DNA of 64,000 nt from Sphingobacteriales bacterium (GCA_016706405.1 JADJJT010000001.1:186001-250000), one strand, 5' to 3'; counted from the first letter of the stretch, positions 1 to 8,645 are shown. Made by a program: numbers and translations. Notes: a model not told the origin generated them from the sequence alone.

Positions 1-494
1 AGGGGCAGGGTTGCCCACTGCGTGCCATAAATGGTATTATTGGTAGTTAGGTGAAGGTAGGTGTATTGTTGTTTGTCGTTAAAATTTTGCGGCAGTTGGG
101 GAAGGCATCGGTATTGTTGTGCTTCGGCACTATCAATTATTTGGCAGTTGGGGCGTATGCGTTGTGCTTCTAAGGCGGCCAATTTTGCCCAATGCCCCGA
201 TACTAAATAAGCGGCCTGCCCTTGAGGGTGCAGCAAATTTAACGGAACCATGGCAAACTGCTGACTTGCACCGCCAGGCAAAAGCAGTAGCTCAAAATCG
301 GCGCTGGGTAATTGCAATAACTCTCGTGCCGTGTTTAGTGCTTCGTAAAGTATGGCTTTAAATGCTTCGCTTCGGTGCGATATAGATAAAATGCTAACAC
401 CGGTATTGTTAAAATTGGTAATTGCGGCTGCGGCTTGTGCATAAACCTGGGGCGGAAGGGCTGCCGGCCCAGCACAAAAATTATGAGACTGCAT
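1..494 (-). CDS. serC: Phosphoserine aminotransferase, N-terminal part (cut by window edge)
   Basis: Reading the minus strand from the ATG at 494 gives an open frame of 164 codons that runs off the left edge, so only the N-terminal half is visible. It begins MQSHNFCAGPAALP, the usual start of SerC, followed by LLLPGGASQQFAMVPLNLL and SGHWAKLA, both characteristic of class V aminotransferases of the SerC type. SerC is a cytoplasmic PLP enzyme that transfers the amino group of glutamate to 3-phosphohydroxypyruvate in serine synthesis, and it can also act in pyridoxal phosphate synthesis. The PLP lysine would lie beyond the window. No clear TAnnTTTG promoter box was seen upstream. Confidence 0.9.
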   Translation of the reverse strand, partial: MQSHNFCAGPAALPPQVYAQAAAAITNFNNTGVSILSISHRSEAFKAILYEALNTARELLQLPSADFELLLLPGGASQQFAMVPLNLLHPQGQAAYLVSGHWAKLAALEAQRIRPNCQIIDSAEAQQYRCLPQLPQNFNDKQQYTYLHLTTNNTIYGTQWATLP

Positions 495-631
495 AAACTT
501 GGAACAGGTAGTTGCAACTAACCGAATTAAGGACTTTAGATGAGTTGTAAGAAAGTGCCAGCAAAATTAAAGCATTTTTTTGAGCTTCTTAGAGGAGCAA
601 CCCGTTAAGATGTTTTATTTAAATCTAAACT

Positions 632-681
632 AAAAAATAAAAGCCGAAGATGAAATTTATCATCTTCGGCTTTTATTTTTT
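632..681 (-). terminator. Rho-independent terminator of the DUF1573 gene
   Basis: A perfect 22 bp stem (632-653 with 660-681, loop of 6 nt) contains GCCGAAGATGA and its complement, and is flanked by A-rich and T-rich tracts. It lies 84 bp beyond the stop of the minus-strand lipoprotein gene, and the minus strand ends in a T run, so it fits termination of that gene. The flanking runs would let it work in both directions. Confidence 0.85.
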
Positions 682-764
682 TCGCTATTTAAATTCCGGA
701 TGTTTCCGGATAATAAATATTGTTTTGTAGTTCAGGTAAAAGAGCATCAAAATGCTGGCATAAA

Positions 765-1367
765 TTATTTACCGGCAGGGGCTTTGCCACCTGGTTGAAC
801 TTGAATTTGCGGAGCACCACCAGCAGGAGCAGCAGCGGCAGCAGGGGCGTTAGGATCTGGAATAACGTTCGATTTGATGGTTAAGCGGGTTGGGTTAGGG
901 TCGGTGTTGGCATTAATAGTAACGGTTTTGGTTTGTTGGTTCTTTTTGCCTTTCGAGTTAAACTCAACTTTAATTTCGCTGGTAGCGCCGGGGGCAATAG
1001 GTTCTTTGGGGAACGAAGGAACGGTGCAACCGCACGAGCCTTTAGCGCTGCTAATAATTAGGGGTTCTTTACCGGTGTTTTTAAATTTAAAGGTGTGGTT
1101 TACTACTTCACCTTCTTTAATATTGCCCCAGTCGTGTTCCATACCGCCTTCAAACTCAATAGTAGTTTTAGGCAAATTGGGGTCAACAGCATCTTCGGCG
1201 GGGGTAGCGGGGGGGGTAGCAGCGGTTTCGCCGCCGGGGGTAGTGGTGTTTTGTGTAGCAGCAGCATCGCCAGTTTTTTCTCCGCTCGATGCACCCGATT
1301 GGTTACAAGCAACGGCAAAAATGGCAACAACGGCCAATACTAAAAGGCTGAAAAATGATTTTTTCAT
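765..1367 (-). CDS. DUF1573 domain lipoprotein
   Basis: A 200-residue protein with an N-terminal lipoprotein signal (hydrophobic run and AVAC, acylated Cys at residue 21). An Ala/Pro/Thr-rich linker to about residue 68 follows, then a DUF1573 domain (about 70-165) with the hallmark GSCGCTVP, and an Ala/Gly/Pro tail. DUF1573 is an Ig-like fold of the ASPM/SPD-2/Hydin type, common in Bacteroidota and of unknown biochemical role. It is probably anchored in an envelope membrane. A -33 TTG/-7 TACCTTTG promoter lies about 95 bp upstream and a strong terminator lies downstream, so it is a single-gene unit. A longer plus-strand frame opposite it is a shadow of its biased codons. Confidence 0.85.
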   Translation of the reverse strand: MKKSFFSLLVLAVVAIFAVACNQSGASSGEKTGDAAATQNTTTPGGETAATPPATPAEDAVDPNLPKTTIEFEGGMEHDWGNIKEGEVVNHTFKFKNTGKEPLIISSAKGSCGCTVPSFPKEPIAPGATSEIKVEFNSKGKKNQQTKTVTINANTDPNPTRLTIKSNVIPDPNAPAAAAAPAGGAPQIQVQPGGKAPAGK

Positions 1368-1459
1368 GGTTGAAAAAAAGAAAATAAAAAATGATTTTGA
1401 AAATTGTTGTTAATAGCATAAAAACCGCACTAATTATACTTTGGTTCGGTTTCGTAGCA

Positions 1460-1489
1460 CAAAGGTACGATGAGATTTTGGTTTTTCAA
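1460..1489 (-). promoter_or_regulatory. Bacteroidota-type promoter of the DUF1573 gene
   Basis: On the minus strand a TACCTTTG -7 box (1467 to 1460) follows a TTG (1489-1487) after 19 bp. This matches the Bacteroidota sigma-ABfr pattern TTG-N19-21-TAnnTTTG. The leader would be close to 90 nt. Confidence 0.65.
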
Positions 1490-1745
1490 CTAATCTTTTA
1501 GTTAAAAAACTATAAGAAGATTATTTTTTTCAAAAACAGCATATTTTTAACGATAATTAACAAATGAAACAAACTGAATTCCATGTGGTAACGTACAACG
1601 CGGGGCTGCTTCCGGAGAATAATAATTTCACTGTAATCACCTCCGGCTTAAACCGGCTTTACTAACAAACATCCGCTTCAACAGCCGTAATTTCTTAAAC
1701 ACAACCTTAGAAATTACCGCTGCTTGAAAAATTTATTTTCAAACC

Positions 1746-1790
1746 AATAAAAGTATTTGTTTACTTTTATTAAATATTGCCGTATCTTTG
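1746..1790 (+). promoter_or_regulatory. RIC operon promoter with overlapping palindromic operator
   Basis: A perfect inverted repeat AATAAAAGTA (1746-1755) / TACTTTTATT (1762-1771) with a 6 bp spacer covers TTTG at 1756-1759, the likely -33 element. The -7 box TATCTTTG lies at 1783-1790, 23 bp further. A repressor bound to the palindrome would block the polymerase. The Rrf2-type regulator encoded last in this operon is the obvious candidate; that link is inference. Transcription starting near 1796 also rules out the upstream in-frame ATG at 1757. Confidence 0.7.
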
Positions 1791-1831
1791 TGCCCGTACA
1801 ACAAATTTATCATTTCAAAACAATAAATTCA

Positions 1832-2803
1832 ATGGACACAATTGAAGCAGTAGCCAACAACGTACTTAACGTAACCTTATTAGAACCAAGAATGAAGCAC
1901 CCAACCATTTTTGCATGGTTCGATAAACTTAATGAGGGCGAAGATTTTACCATCCATAACGACCACGACCCCAAACCGCTCTATTACCAATTGCTGGGCG
2001 AACGCGGAAATATTTTTACCTGGGAATACCTTGAACAAGGGCCAGAATGGTGGAAAGTAAAAATTGGCAAACGCAAACTCCACGATAACGATGAAACAAT
2101 TGGCCAATTGGCTGCCAAAGATTTGCGCAAAGCTCAAATTTTTAAAAAATACGGCTTAGATTTTTGCTGCGGTGGAAAAAAAACAGTGAAAGAAGCCTGC
2201 AACGAAAAGGGTTTAGATGTTACCTTAATTGAACAGGAATTACAGCAGGCCGATAGAGCGCAAGACTTCCGCCCACTGCCCTACAATGAGTGGAATCTTG
2301 ATTTTTTGGCCGACTATATTATTAATACCCACCACGCTTATATCCGGAAAAATCTTCCCGATATCAGAGCCTATGCCAACAAAGTTTTTCGTGTTCATGG
2401 CCAAAGACATCCCGAATTGGCAAAAGTATATCAATTAGTTGAGGCAGTAAACGCCGAACTTACAACACACCTACACAAGGAAGAGCAGATTTTATTTCCC
2501 TACATCAAACAGTTGGTGGCAGCCAAAAATAAGGTGCAAAACTTTGAACAAAGCCCCTTTGGAACGGTGCAAAACCCAATTAATATGATGGAAATGGAAC
2601 ACGAAACGGTTGGAAACGATTTAAAAGAATTGCGCCATTGCACAAATGATTTCGAACTGCCCGAAGATGCCTGTGCAAGTTACAGTTTGTTATACCGGAT
2701 GCTCGATAAGTTTGAAAACGATTTGCATTTACATATTCACCTCGAGAACAATATTCTTTTTCCAAAGGCCGTTGAACTGGAAAAATCATTCGGCAAAAAC
2801 TGA
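1832..2803 (+). CDS. ric: Iron-sulfur cluster repair di-iron protein (RIC/ScdA/YtfE) with N-terminal DUF2249 domain
   Basis: The chosen start (1832) gives 323 residues; an ATG 75 bp earlier lies inside the promoter. Residues about 13-80 look like a DUF2249 domain. Residues 85-145 are a ScdA-N domain with its FCCGG signature at 111-115. Residues 160-315 form a hemerythrin-like four-helix bundle with candidate iron ligands in THHAY (near 168), HLHKEE (213-218), MEHE (256-258) and HIHLE (301-305). RIC proteins restore iron-sulfur clusters damaged by nitric oxide or peroxide and act in the cytoplasm. The DUF2249 fusion is an addition to the standard ScdA-N/hemerythrin layout. It leads a five-gene operon. 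Confidence 0.9.
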   Translation: MDTIEAVANNVLNVTLLEPRMKHPTIFAWFDKLNEGEDFTIHNDHDPKPLYYQLLGERGNIFTWEYLEQGPEWWKVKIGKRKLHDNDETIGQLAAKDLRKAQIFKKYGLDFCCGGKKTVKEACNEKGLDVTLIEQELQQADRAQDFRPLPYNEWNLDFLADYIINTHHAYIRKNLPDIRAYANKVFRVHGQRHPELAKVYQLVEAVNAELTTHLHKEEQILFPYIKQLVAAKNKVQNFEQSPFGTVQNPINMMEMEHETVGNDLKELRHCTNDFELPEDACASYSLLYRMLDKFENDLHLHIHLENNILFPKAVELEKSFGKN

Positions 2804-2902
2804 TTTTACTTGTAAGCAATGGGCAAAATAAAGCATGTTTTTACAAATACAGCGTCTTTGTTTTGCCTATTGCCTGCTTAAAACAAAACTAAATGCTTTA
2901 AT

Positions 2903-3712
2903 ATGGACACAATAAATGCCAATACAAAAATTGCCACTATTTTGAAACAACACCCCGATGCTTTAGAGGCCATCATCAGCATTTCACCTAAGTTCAACAA
3001 ACTCCGGAACCCATTGATGCGCAAACTAATTGCCTCGCGGGCTTCCATTTCTATGGCCAGTAAAATTGGTGGCTGCACAGTGGACGATTTTTTTAAAAAA
3101 CTTCAACCACTTGGGTTTAGTGTAGATAAAACAACCACCGCCGATGATAATACCGAAATGAAAGAAATGCCCGGATTTATGAAAAACGCCTCTGCCGATA
3201 ATATGGTTGAATTAGATGTGCGCAGCGTACTCGAAGGCGGTAAAGACCCGTTAAAACTTATTCTTGAAAAAACCAAGCAACTAAAAGCACAGCAAATTTT
3301 AAAGCTAATAAATAGTTTTGAGCCGATACCGCTTATTCAGTTGTTAGAAAAACAAGGCTACGAAACTTACTCCGAAGCCATTAACGACAATTTGGTTTAT
3401 ACGTATTTTTTTAAAACAGCAAATTCAAATAATGAAACGCCACAACTGAATAATAATTTCCTTGACTGGGATAAAATGGTAGCAAAATTTGAAGGAAAAT
3501 TGGTAAATATTGATGTGCGTGCGCTTGAAATGCCTTTGCCTATGCTTACCATTTTAGATGAACTCGAAAAACTGCCATCCGGATACTGCCTGTATGTTTA
3601 CCACAAACGCATCCCCGTTTTTTTGCTGCCCGAGTTAAAAGAAAGAAAATTTGAATATCGTATCAACGAAATAAGCGATGACGAGGTGCACCTTTTAATT
3701 TTCCGCACGTAA
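2903..3712 (+). CDS. DUF1858 / tandem DUF2249 domain protein
   Basis: A 269-residue cytoplasmic protein. Residues 1-70 match the DUF1858/ScdA-N-like fold (ILKQHPDALEAI, then a GGCT cysteine near 58). Two DUF2249 repeats follow, each opening with a DVR motif (ELDVRSVL near 110, NIDVRALE near 200). The second half ends in VHLLIFRT, typical of DUF2249. The biochemical role of DUF2249 is unknown; it is repeatedly found next to RIC and nitric oxide genes. The gene lies 99 bp after RIC and one base before the next start, so it is cotranscribed. With the domain on RIC, the operon encodes three DUF2249 copies. Confidence 0.8.
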   Translation: MDTINANTKIATILKQHPDALEAIISISPKFNKLRNPLMRKLIASRASISMASKIGGCTVDDFFKKLQPLGFSVDKTTTADDNTEMKEMPGFMKNASADNMVELDVRSVLEGGKDPLKLILEKTKQLKAQQILKLINSFEPIPLIQLLEKQGYETYSEAINDNLVYTYFFKTANSNNETPQLNNNFLDWDKMVAKFEGKLVNIDVRALEMPLPMLTILDELEKLPSGYCLYVYHKRIPVFLLPELKERKFEYRINEISDDEVHLLIFRT

Positions 3713-3713
3713 A

Positions 3714-5006
3714 ATGTTTGCACCACAAATAGGAATGCCTACAACTAAAACTACTTCGTATAAAGTTATACTGCCGTTTTACCTGTATGCTTCGCTTTCG
3801 TTTTTGGCCGGATGTGTTTTGTTGTTCACCTCTAACCAAGCTTTTCTAAATCACTACTTCCACCCGCATATATTGGCCATTACACATACCATGGCCTTGG
3901 GCTGGGCCACCATGATAATATTAGGCGCAAGCCATCAGCTTGTACCGGTATTAATTGAAGGAAGGCTTTACAGCGAAAAACTTGCCTTTATTTCGTTTGT
4001 TTTTGCCGCAATCGGTATTCCCTTGCTTGTTTATGGATTTTACGTGTTCGATATGGGCACGCCAGCAAAATGGGGGGGGCATTTTATAGTACTTGCCGTG
4101 CTTACCTATCTTGTAAATATAGTGATAAGTATCCGGAGGGGTAAAAGCGAAAATGTTCATGCCATGTTCGTTTTTACGGCAACACTTTGGCTGTTTTTTA
4201 CCGTGCTGCTGGGACTTTTGTTAGTTTATAATTTTACCACCCCAATACTTAATAAAGATTCGCTGCATTTTCTTTCCTTACATGCTCATGCCGGAATAGT
4301 TGGGTGGTTTTTGTTGTTAGTTGTTGGGGTTGCTTCGCGGTTAATTCCAATGTTTTTAATTTCAAAATATACCAATACCCGTTTGTTGTGGCGCATTTTT
4401 TATTTGATTAACGCCGCCATCGTCCTTTATTTGTTTGTTTTTTATAATGATTTTGGCGTAAAAGCAATTATTTTTGTTCCCGGATTGCTTGTGTTGAGCG
4501 CAGTTGGGCTGTTTATTTACTACTGCCGGATGGCCATCAAACAACGACTTCGCAAACAAATAGACGAGCAAATGAAAATGTCCCTAACATCGGTTGCCAT
4601 GCTTTTGCTGCCGGTTGTGCTGTTGTTTATTTTTATTGGCATCTTGTTTTTTACTTCCGGAAACAAAATAAATCTGATTACAGCTTATGGCTTTTTAACC
4701 TTTTTCGGTTGGCTTACGGCCATCATTTTGGGCATGACCTTTAAAACATTGCCTTTTATTGTATGGAATAAAGTTTACCACCAACGCGCTGCATCCCAAA
4801 AAACGCCCAACCCCAAAGACTTGTTTAATCATCCGATATTCAAAATAATGAGTATCGTTTATCTATCCGGATTTTTACTTTTTGTTGTGGGCATTTTAGC
4901 ATCGTGGCTCTTATTTTTAAAGGCAGGCTCCGTTTTTTTAATCGTAGCTGCCGTACTCTACAACTTGAATGTTTTTAAAATAATCACACATAAAGCCGTT
5001 ATATAA
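3714..5006 (+). CDS. Haem-copper oxidase subunit I-like / NnrS-like membrane protein
   Basis: A 430-residue integral membrane protein with about 12 hydrophobic segments. Conserved histidine patches are HPH..THTMALGW, GASHQLVPVL and LHAHAGIVGWF, the last followed by SRLIPMF. These recall a reduced haem-copper oxidase subunit I and the NnrS family. It is shorter than true cbb3 or NorB catalytic subunits, and I do not see the full set of metal ligands, so enzymatic nitric oxide reduction is unproven. It starts one base after the DUF2249 gene stop and overlaps the DUF59 gene by one base (TAATG), so it belongs to the operon. Its likely role is nitric oxide or haem handling in the inner membrane. 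Confidence 0.7.
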   Translation: MFAPQIGMPTTKTTSYKVILPFYLYASLSFLAGCVLLFTSNQAFLNHYFHPHILAITHTMALGWATMIILGASHQLVPVLIEGRLYSEKLAFISFVFAAIGIPLLVYGFYVFDMGTPAKWGGHFIVLAVLTYLVNIVISIRRGKSENVHAMFVFTATLWLFFTVLLGLLLVYNFTTPILNKDSLHFLSLHAHAGIVGWFLLLVVGVASRLIPMFLISKYTNTRLLWRIFYLINAAIVLYLFVFYNDFGVKAIIFVPGLLVLSAVGLFIYYCRMAIKQRLRKQIDEQMKMSLTSVAMLLLPVVLLFIFIGILFFTSGNKINLITAYGFLTFFGWLTAIILGMTFKTLPFIVWNKVYHQRAASQKTPNPKDLFNHPIFKIMSIVYLSGFLLFVVGILASWLLFLKAGSVFLIVAAVLYNLNVFKIITHKAVI

Positions 5007-5329
5007 TGAATGTAATTACCAATTTTGAAATTAAGTGCAATATAGCCCTGGCAGGGTTAGAAAATGTTTACGACCCCGAAATTGGCCTTAGTGTTGTTGA
5101 CCTTGGGCTAATCTACGAAATAAATTTTGAGGAAGACGGCAAAAAAATAATTTGCACCATGACGCTGACCACGCAGTTTTGCCCTATGGGCGAGTCAATT
5201 ACCGATAGTGTCCGTCAATCTTTGCAGGCCTCCTTTGCTGACTACACCATAGAAGTAAACTTAAGCTTTGACCCCCCTTGGGATTACGAGCGAATTTCAG
5301 AAAACGGTCGCATATATTTAGGCAGATAA
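5006..5329 (+). CDS. DUF59/MIP18 family iron-sulfur assembly protein (SufT-like)
   Basis: A 107-residue single-domain protein with the family pattern YDPEIGLSVVDLGLIY at 21-36 and TLTTQFCPMGESI around residue 56. Proteins of this family (SufT, PaaD, the eukaryotic Cia2) help mature iron-sulfur proteins. Here it is stop-start coupled to the membrane protein upstream and sits four bases before the Rrf2 gene. This supports a repair-and-rebuild role together with RIC. I assign the family, not a specific client protein. Confidence 0.85.
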   Translation: MNVITNFEIKCNIALAGLENVYDPEIGLSVVDLGLIYEINFEEDGKKIICTMTLTTQFCPMGESITDSVRQSLQASFADYTIEVNLSFDPPWDYERISENGRIYLGR

Positions 5330-5333
5330 GCGT

Positions 5334-5765
5334 ATGTTGAGTTTAACCTGTAAAGCCGCTGTTAAGGCAGTCGTATATTTAGGCGCTAAAACCTATCCGG
5401 AAAACAAAGCGAGCATAAAAGAAATAGCCGAGTACATCAATGAAAATGTGCATACAGTTGGTAAACTTTTACAAAAATTAGTAAAAGATGAAATTATATA
5501 CAGCGTAAAAGGCCCATCCGGAGGTTTTTACATTACACCCAAGCAAAAAGAGCTGCCCGTAATCAATATTATTTATGCCATTGACGGTAAAGACGTTTTT
5601 AAGCAATGCGGTTTGGGGCTAAGTAAATGCAGCGAAATAAGGCCCTGCCCTTTTCATAACGACTTTAAACCCATTCGCGAGCTTTTTGAAAAAATGTGCA
5701 CCGAAAAAAAAATAAGCGACCTGTGCGAAAATATTAACAGTGGGCTTGCCTATTTAATTGGATAA
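5334..5765 (+). CDS. Rrf2 family transcriptional regulator (NsrR/IscR-like)
   Basis: A 143-residue Rrf2 protein. The N-terminal winged helix contains VGKLLQKLVKDEI and the wing GPSGGFYI (60-67). Three cysteines at 92, 99 and 105 (C-x6-C-x5-C) lie where NsrR and IscR hold an iron-sulfur cluster, so it could sense nitric oxide or cluster status. It is the last gene of the operon, four bases after the DUF59 gene, so feedback control through the palindrome at 1746-1771 is plausible. Cys number and context favour an NsrR-like sensor; the ligand is not proven. Confidence 0.88.
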   Translation: MLSLTCKAAVKAVVYLGAKTYPENKASIKEIAEYINENVHTVGKLLQKLVKDEIIYSVKGPSGGFYITPKQKELPVINIIYAIDGKDVFKQCGLGLSKCSEIRPCPFHNDFKPIRELFEKMCTEKKISDLCENINSGLAYLIG

Positions 5766-5924
5766 ATTTTCGCCGAAACAAATAATCCTTCCGGAATTTG
5801 TTTGTTTGCCGGCATAAACACTTGTTCTCAGAAGAAAAAAAATAGTTTTACCTGAACCGACCCCACGTCGGCAATTTTATCTGAAAACTGAACAAAGCAA
5901 AAACGCATATTCAAAGCGGGCTAA

Positions 5925-8471
5925 CTATAAAACAACCATCGTGCTGGCAAGCACATAACTATTGGTTTTAACGCTTACTTTGTAAGTGCCGGCTGTTAAT
6001 GGCTGCGCAAGGTTTATAGTTATGCTTTGCTGCTGTGTGCCTCCAGTATTGTTTATATTTTGGGTGTAAATAATGCGCCCTGCCGAGTCAGCTACCTGTA
6101 AAATGGCCATCTGTGGTACGGCAGTAGCGGGCAAGCTAATATTTACGGCAAATTGCCCGTTGTTTGGGTTGGGTTGCACCTGTAAATAGCCTTGTTTGTG
6201 GCTGTTTGTATTATTGTTATTGGGTGGTTGGTTTAAGGCCGTAAGGTTTAAACAATCGTTAGGGGGCATGGTTAAAGTATCGGTGCGGTTGGGGTCGTTT
6301 ATGGCTAAGGTATATTCGCCAAATTGCAACGAGGCAACCGTAAAACTGCCCATTTTGTCGGTTGCGCTGCCGCCTTTGTTAAGGGTGGCCGAGTTTAGTT
6401 TTTGCCAGTTAGCCGCGGCATTAGGCCTGTATAACAGCATTAGCGAGTTTTCGTTTAAGCCGCCAAACAAGGCAGCATCTAATAATCCGCCGTTATTAGA
6501 GCCATTATAATAAAAGCTGGCCTTTGCTTTAAAACTGCCCAAATTAACGCCGCCTATACGCCAATAATGGCGGTCGCTTAAAATCCATCCGGGCGGGGGT
6601 GTTTGTGGCCTGTCGGGGGGTGCCCAAATATGGTAAACATGCAGCAAATTAGTGTCCGAAACGGCATTAACCTCTAAATCTACTTGTGTATTGGGCAGCG
6701 TATAGTTGCCTGTTTTGGTTATCCAGCGTTGCGCTTGCAAACCTGCTAACGACAGCGTTTCGTTGGTATCAATGGCGGCGTAAATGGGGTAAAATGGCAG
6801 TTCAATATTTTGGGTAAAACTACAAGCCCCGCTCGAAAACACGCGGCGGGTAGTACTGTTAAGGTTTTGGTCGTAAAAAGTAATATCAACGGGTATGGCA
6901 TTAAAATAATGATTTGTTTGATGCGTGTGCTGCCGCAAATAAACGGTAGCTACGGCATTGGTTCCTGCAAATTTAACGGCCATACTGTCTAAGGTTACGG
7001 CCACAAATCCGGGCTGAAAAACCCAGTCGTCAAAAAAATCGGTCAAATCCATGCCCGAACAATCGCTTAAAAAATCGCGCAGTTGGTAGCTGTTGGCGTT
7101 TTTAAGTGCAAAGGCAGCCGTATATTCTTTTAAACATTTAAAAAAGGCTTCGTTGCCCATATAGCCCCGCAGGGCATTTACCACTACGGCACCTTTGCGG
7201 TTAACGGTATTGCCATACGTGTACTCGGCAGGCACGCCCGCAACAGCGCGGTAGCCGTCGTCGGCAAGGTGGGCTTGGCGCAGCACATCTTCAAGGGTGG
7301 TGCGGCAGGCATCGCGGTAAGCCTGTGGCCCATAAACAAGCTCGGTAAAATAGTTTTCGCACCAGCTTGCCCACCCTTCGTTAAGCCACATATCGGCGGC
7401 AGTTTCGCAGGTTACTAAGTCGCCCCACCAATGGTGCGATAATTCGTGCGCCATTATAGCAGCTTCCCAGGTTAGGGTGCCATCAACAGCAAACAAAGGG
7501 TAGCCAATATTGGTGGCATGTTCCATAGCACCCGCATTAAAAGGTACTACGGTAAAACCTACGCGGGGCCAAATATAGGGGCCAAATGCCTGCTCGAAAC
7601 CGCTGAACGCTTGGGGCAAATTTTGAAACGAAATTTTTGCATCGTCTAAATTTGCATCCGGAGCGGCAATGATGGCAGGAATTTTTCCGTTCATGCCCTC
7701 GTATTCGCTTTCAATGGTCGAAAAAGCACCTACGGCCACCGAAGCCAAATAAGTTGGTATGGGTACATCTAATTTCCAATGGGTAATTTTGGTGCCATCG
7801 CCCAATAAATCAATATTTTGAAGGGTGCCATTACAAAAAGCACTCATATTGCCTTTGGTGTGGATAGAAAATTGGTAAGTAGCGCGGTCTATAAAATTGT
7901 CGAGACAGGGAAACCAAGCACGCCCAAAATTAGGAGGGTCAATACCAATGCCTACGCCCATATTATAGGCGGTATTATTGCCAAAATAAAAGCCACCATA
8001 CGTAGCAGTAGCGGGTTTGCCTTGGTACGATATGATAAAAGTAGCGGTGTCGGCGGCGTTTAGTGTTTTTTTGGTAAATATCCGGAGGAGTTCGCCTTGC
8101 TGCTCGTAATTTTCCGGATTTGTTTCATTGCCCCGGTAAACAGCACTAACGGCAAGGGCTTTAAGGTCGAGCAATATGGTATCTAAATTATTTATTTTTG
8201 AAGCCAAATGCACGGCGCAGGTTCCCGAAAGCTCTTTGCTGGCAAGGTCGGTCAGGTTTAAATTAAGGTGATAGTTTACTATATCGAGCGTATCGGAGCG
8301 CGAGGCGGCTGCCTGGGTTTTATTTGACTGGGCTGTAAATTTATGGTGGTTGTAAGCCGCAGAATTTTGATGATTGTGCTGGCAAGCGCCGGATATTGTT
8401 TGTGCATTTGAAGCGGTTAAAGCAAGCAGCAAAAATCCGGAAAAAAGGGCGGTAAATAGCTGTTTTTTCAT
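5925..8471 (-). CDS. Secreted M1 family aminopeptidase with T9SS sorting domain
   Basis: The start at 8471 (MKKQLFTALFSGF) gives 848 residues with a signal peptide ending near ASNAQ. An in-frame ATG 33 bp earlier would put residues in front of the signal and is less likely. The M1 zinc site is clear: HELSHHWW followed by NEGWASW with the third ligand Glu. The exopeptidase motif reads GAMEH instead of the usual GAMEN. The C-terminal 80 residues (from VQPNPNNGQF) form a T9SS type A sorting domain, so the protein is probably exported across the outer membrane and surface-attached. It stands alone with no cotranscribed partner. Confidence 0.9.
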   Translation of the reverse strand: MKKQLFTALFSGFLLLALTASNAQTISGACQHNHQNSAAYNHHKFTAQSNKTQAAASRSDTLDIVNYHLNLNLTDLASKELSGTCAVHLASKINNLDTILLDLKALAVSAVYRGNETNPENYEQQGELLRIFTKKTLNAADTATFIISYQGKPATATYGGFYFGNNTAYNMGVGIGIDPPNFGRAWFPCLDNFIDRATYQFSIHTKGNMSAFCNGTLQNIDLLGDGTKITHWKLDVPIPTYLASVAVGAFSTIESEYEGMNGKIPAIIAAPDANLDDAKISFQNLPQAFSGFEQAFGPYIWPRVGFTVVPFNAGAMEHATNIGYPLFAVDGTLTWEAAIMAHELSHHWWGDLVTCETAADMWLNEGWASWCENYFTELVYGPQAYRDACRTTLEDVLRQAHLADDGYRAVAGVPAEYTYGNTVNRKGAVVVNALRGYMGNEAFFKCLKEYTAAFALKNANSYQLRDFLSDCSGMDLTDFFDDWVFQPGFVAVTLDSMAVKFAGTNAVATVYLRQHTHQTNHYFNAIPVDITFYDQNLNSTTRRVFSSGACSFTQNIELPFYPIYAAIDTNETLSLAGLQAQRWITKTGNYTLPNTQVDLEVNAVSDTNLLHVYHIWAPPDRPQTPPPGWILSDRHYWRIGGVNLGSFKAKASFYYNGSNNGGLLDAALFGGLNENSLMLLYRPNAAANWQKLNSATLNKGGSATDKMGSFTVASLQFGEYTLAINDPNRTDTLTMPPNDCLNLTALNQPPNNNNTNSHKQGYLQVQPNPNNGQFAVNISLPATAVPQMAILQVADSAGRIIYTQNINNTGGTQQQSITINLAQPLTAGTYKVSVKTNSYVLASTMVVL

Positions 8472-8577
8472 GTAATTACATCTAAGTGTACGGTGGGCTG
8501 GCAAATTACGGTATTTTTTTGTTGTTCAGCCTATAATACTTGGTATTTGCGGGTATTTTTTTCGTTCAAAATTGCAC

Positions 8578-8585
8578 TAACTTTG
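8578..8585 (+). promoter_or_regulatory. -7 box of the M48 protease gene
   Basis: TAACTTTG matches the Bacteroidota -7 consensus and lies 60 bp before the chosen start at 8646. It rules out the longer reading frame beginning at 8493. A good -33 element at the expected distance is not obvious. Confidence 0.5.
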
Positions 8586-8645
8586 CGCAACATACAAATC
8601 AATTCCTTAGCTATAACTACTATTCAATTAATCAATAAATTAACG

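Larger units (their letters stand above)
1368..1831. other. Intergenic region between two divergent promoters
   Basis: This 464 bp gap holds the promoter of the DUF1573 lipoprotein (minus) and the promoter/operator of the RIC operon (plus). The middle part (about 1500-1740) is AT-rich with one TCCGGA word at about 1611. I see no convincing gene in it. Confidence 0.7.

Noticed and set aside
874..1413. A 179-codon plus-strand frame opposite the DUF1573 gene
   Set aside because: It is the antisense shadow of a gene with a clear lipobox, domain, promoter and terminator, and shows no protein features of its own.
1757..1831. Upstream ATG as start of RIC
   Set aside because: It lies inside the operator and before the -7 box, and adds 25 residues outside the family.
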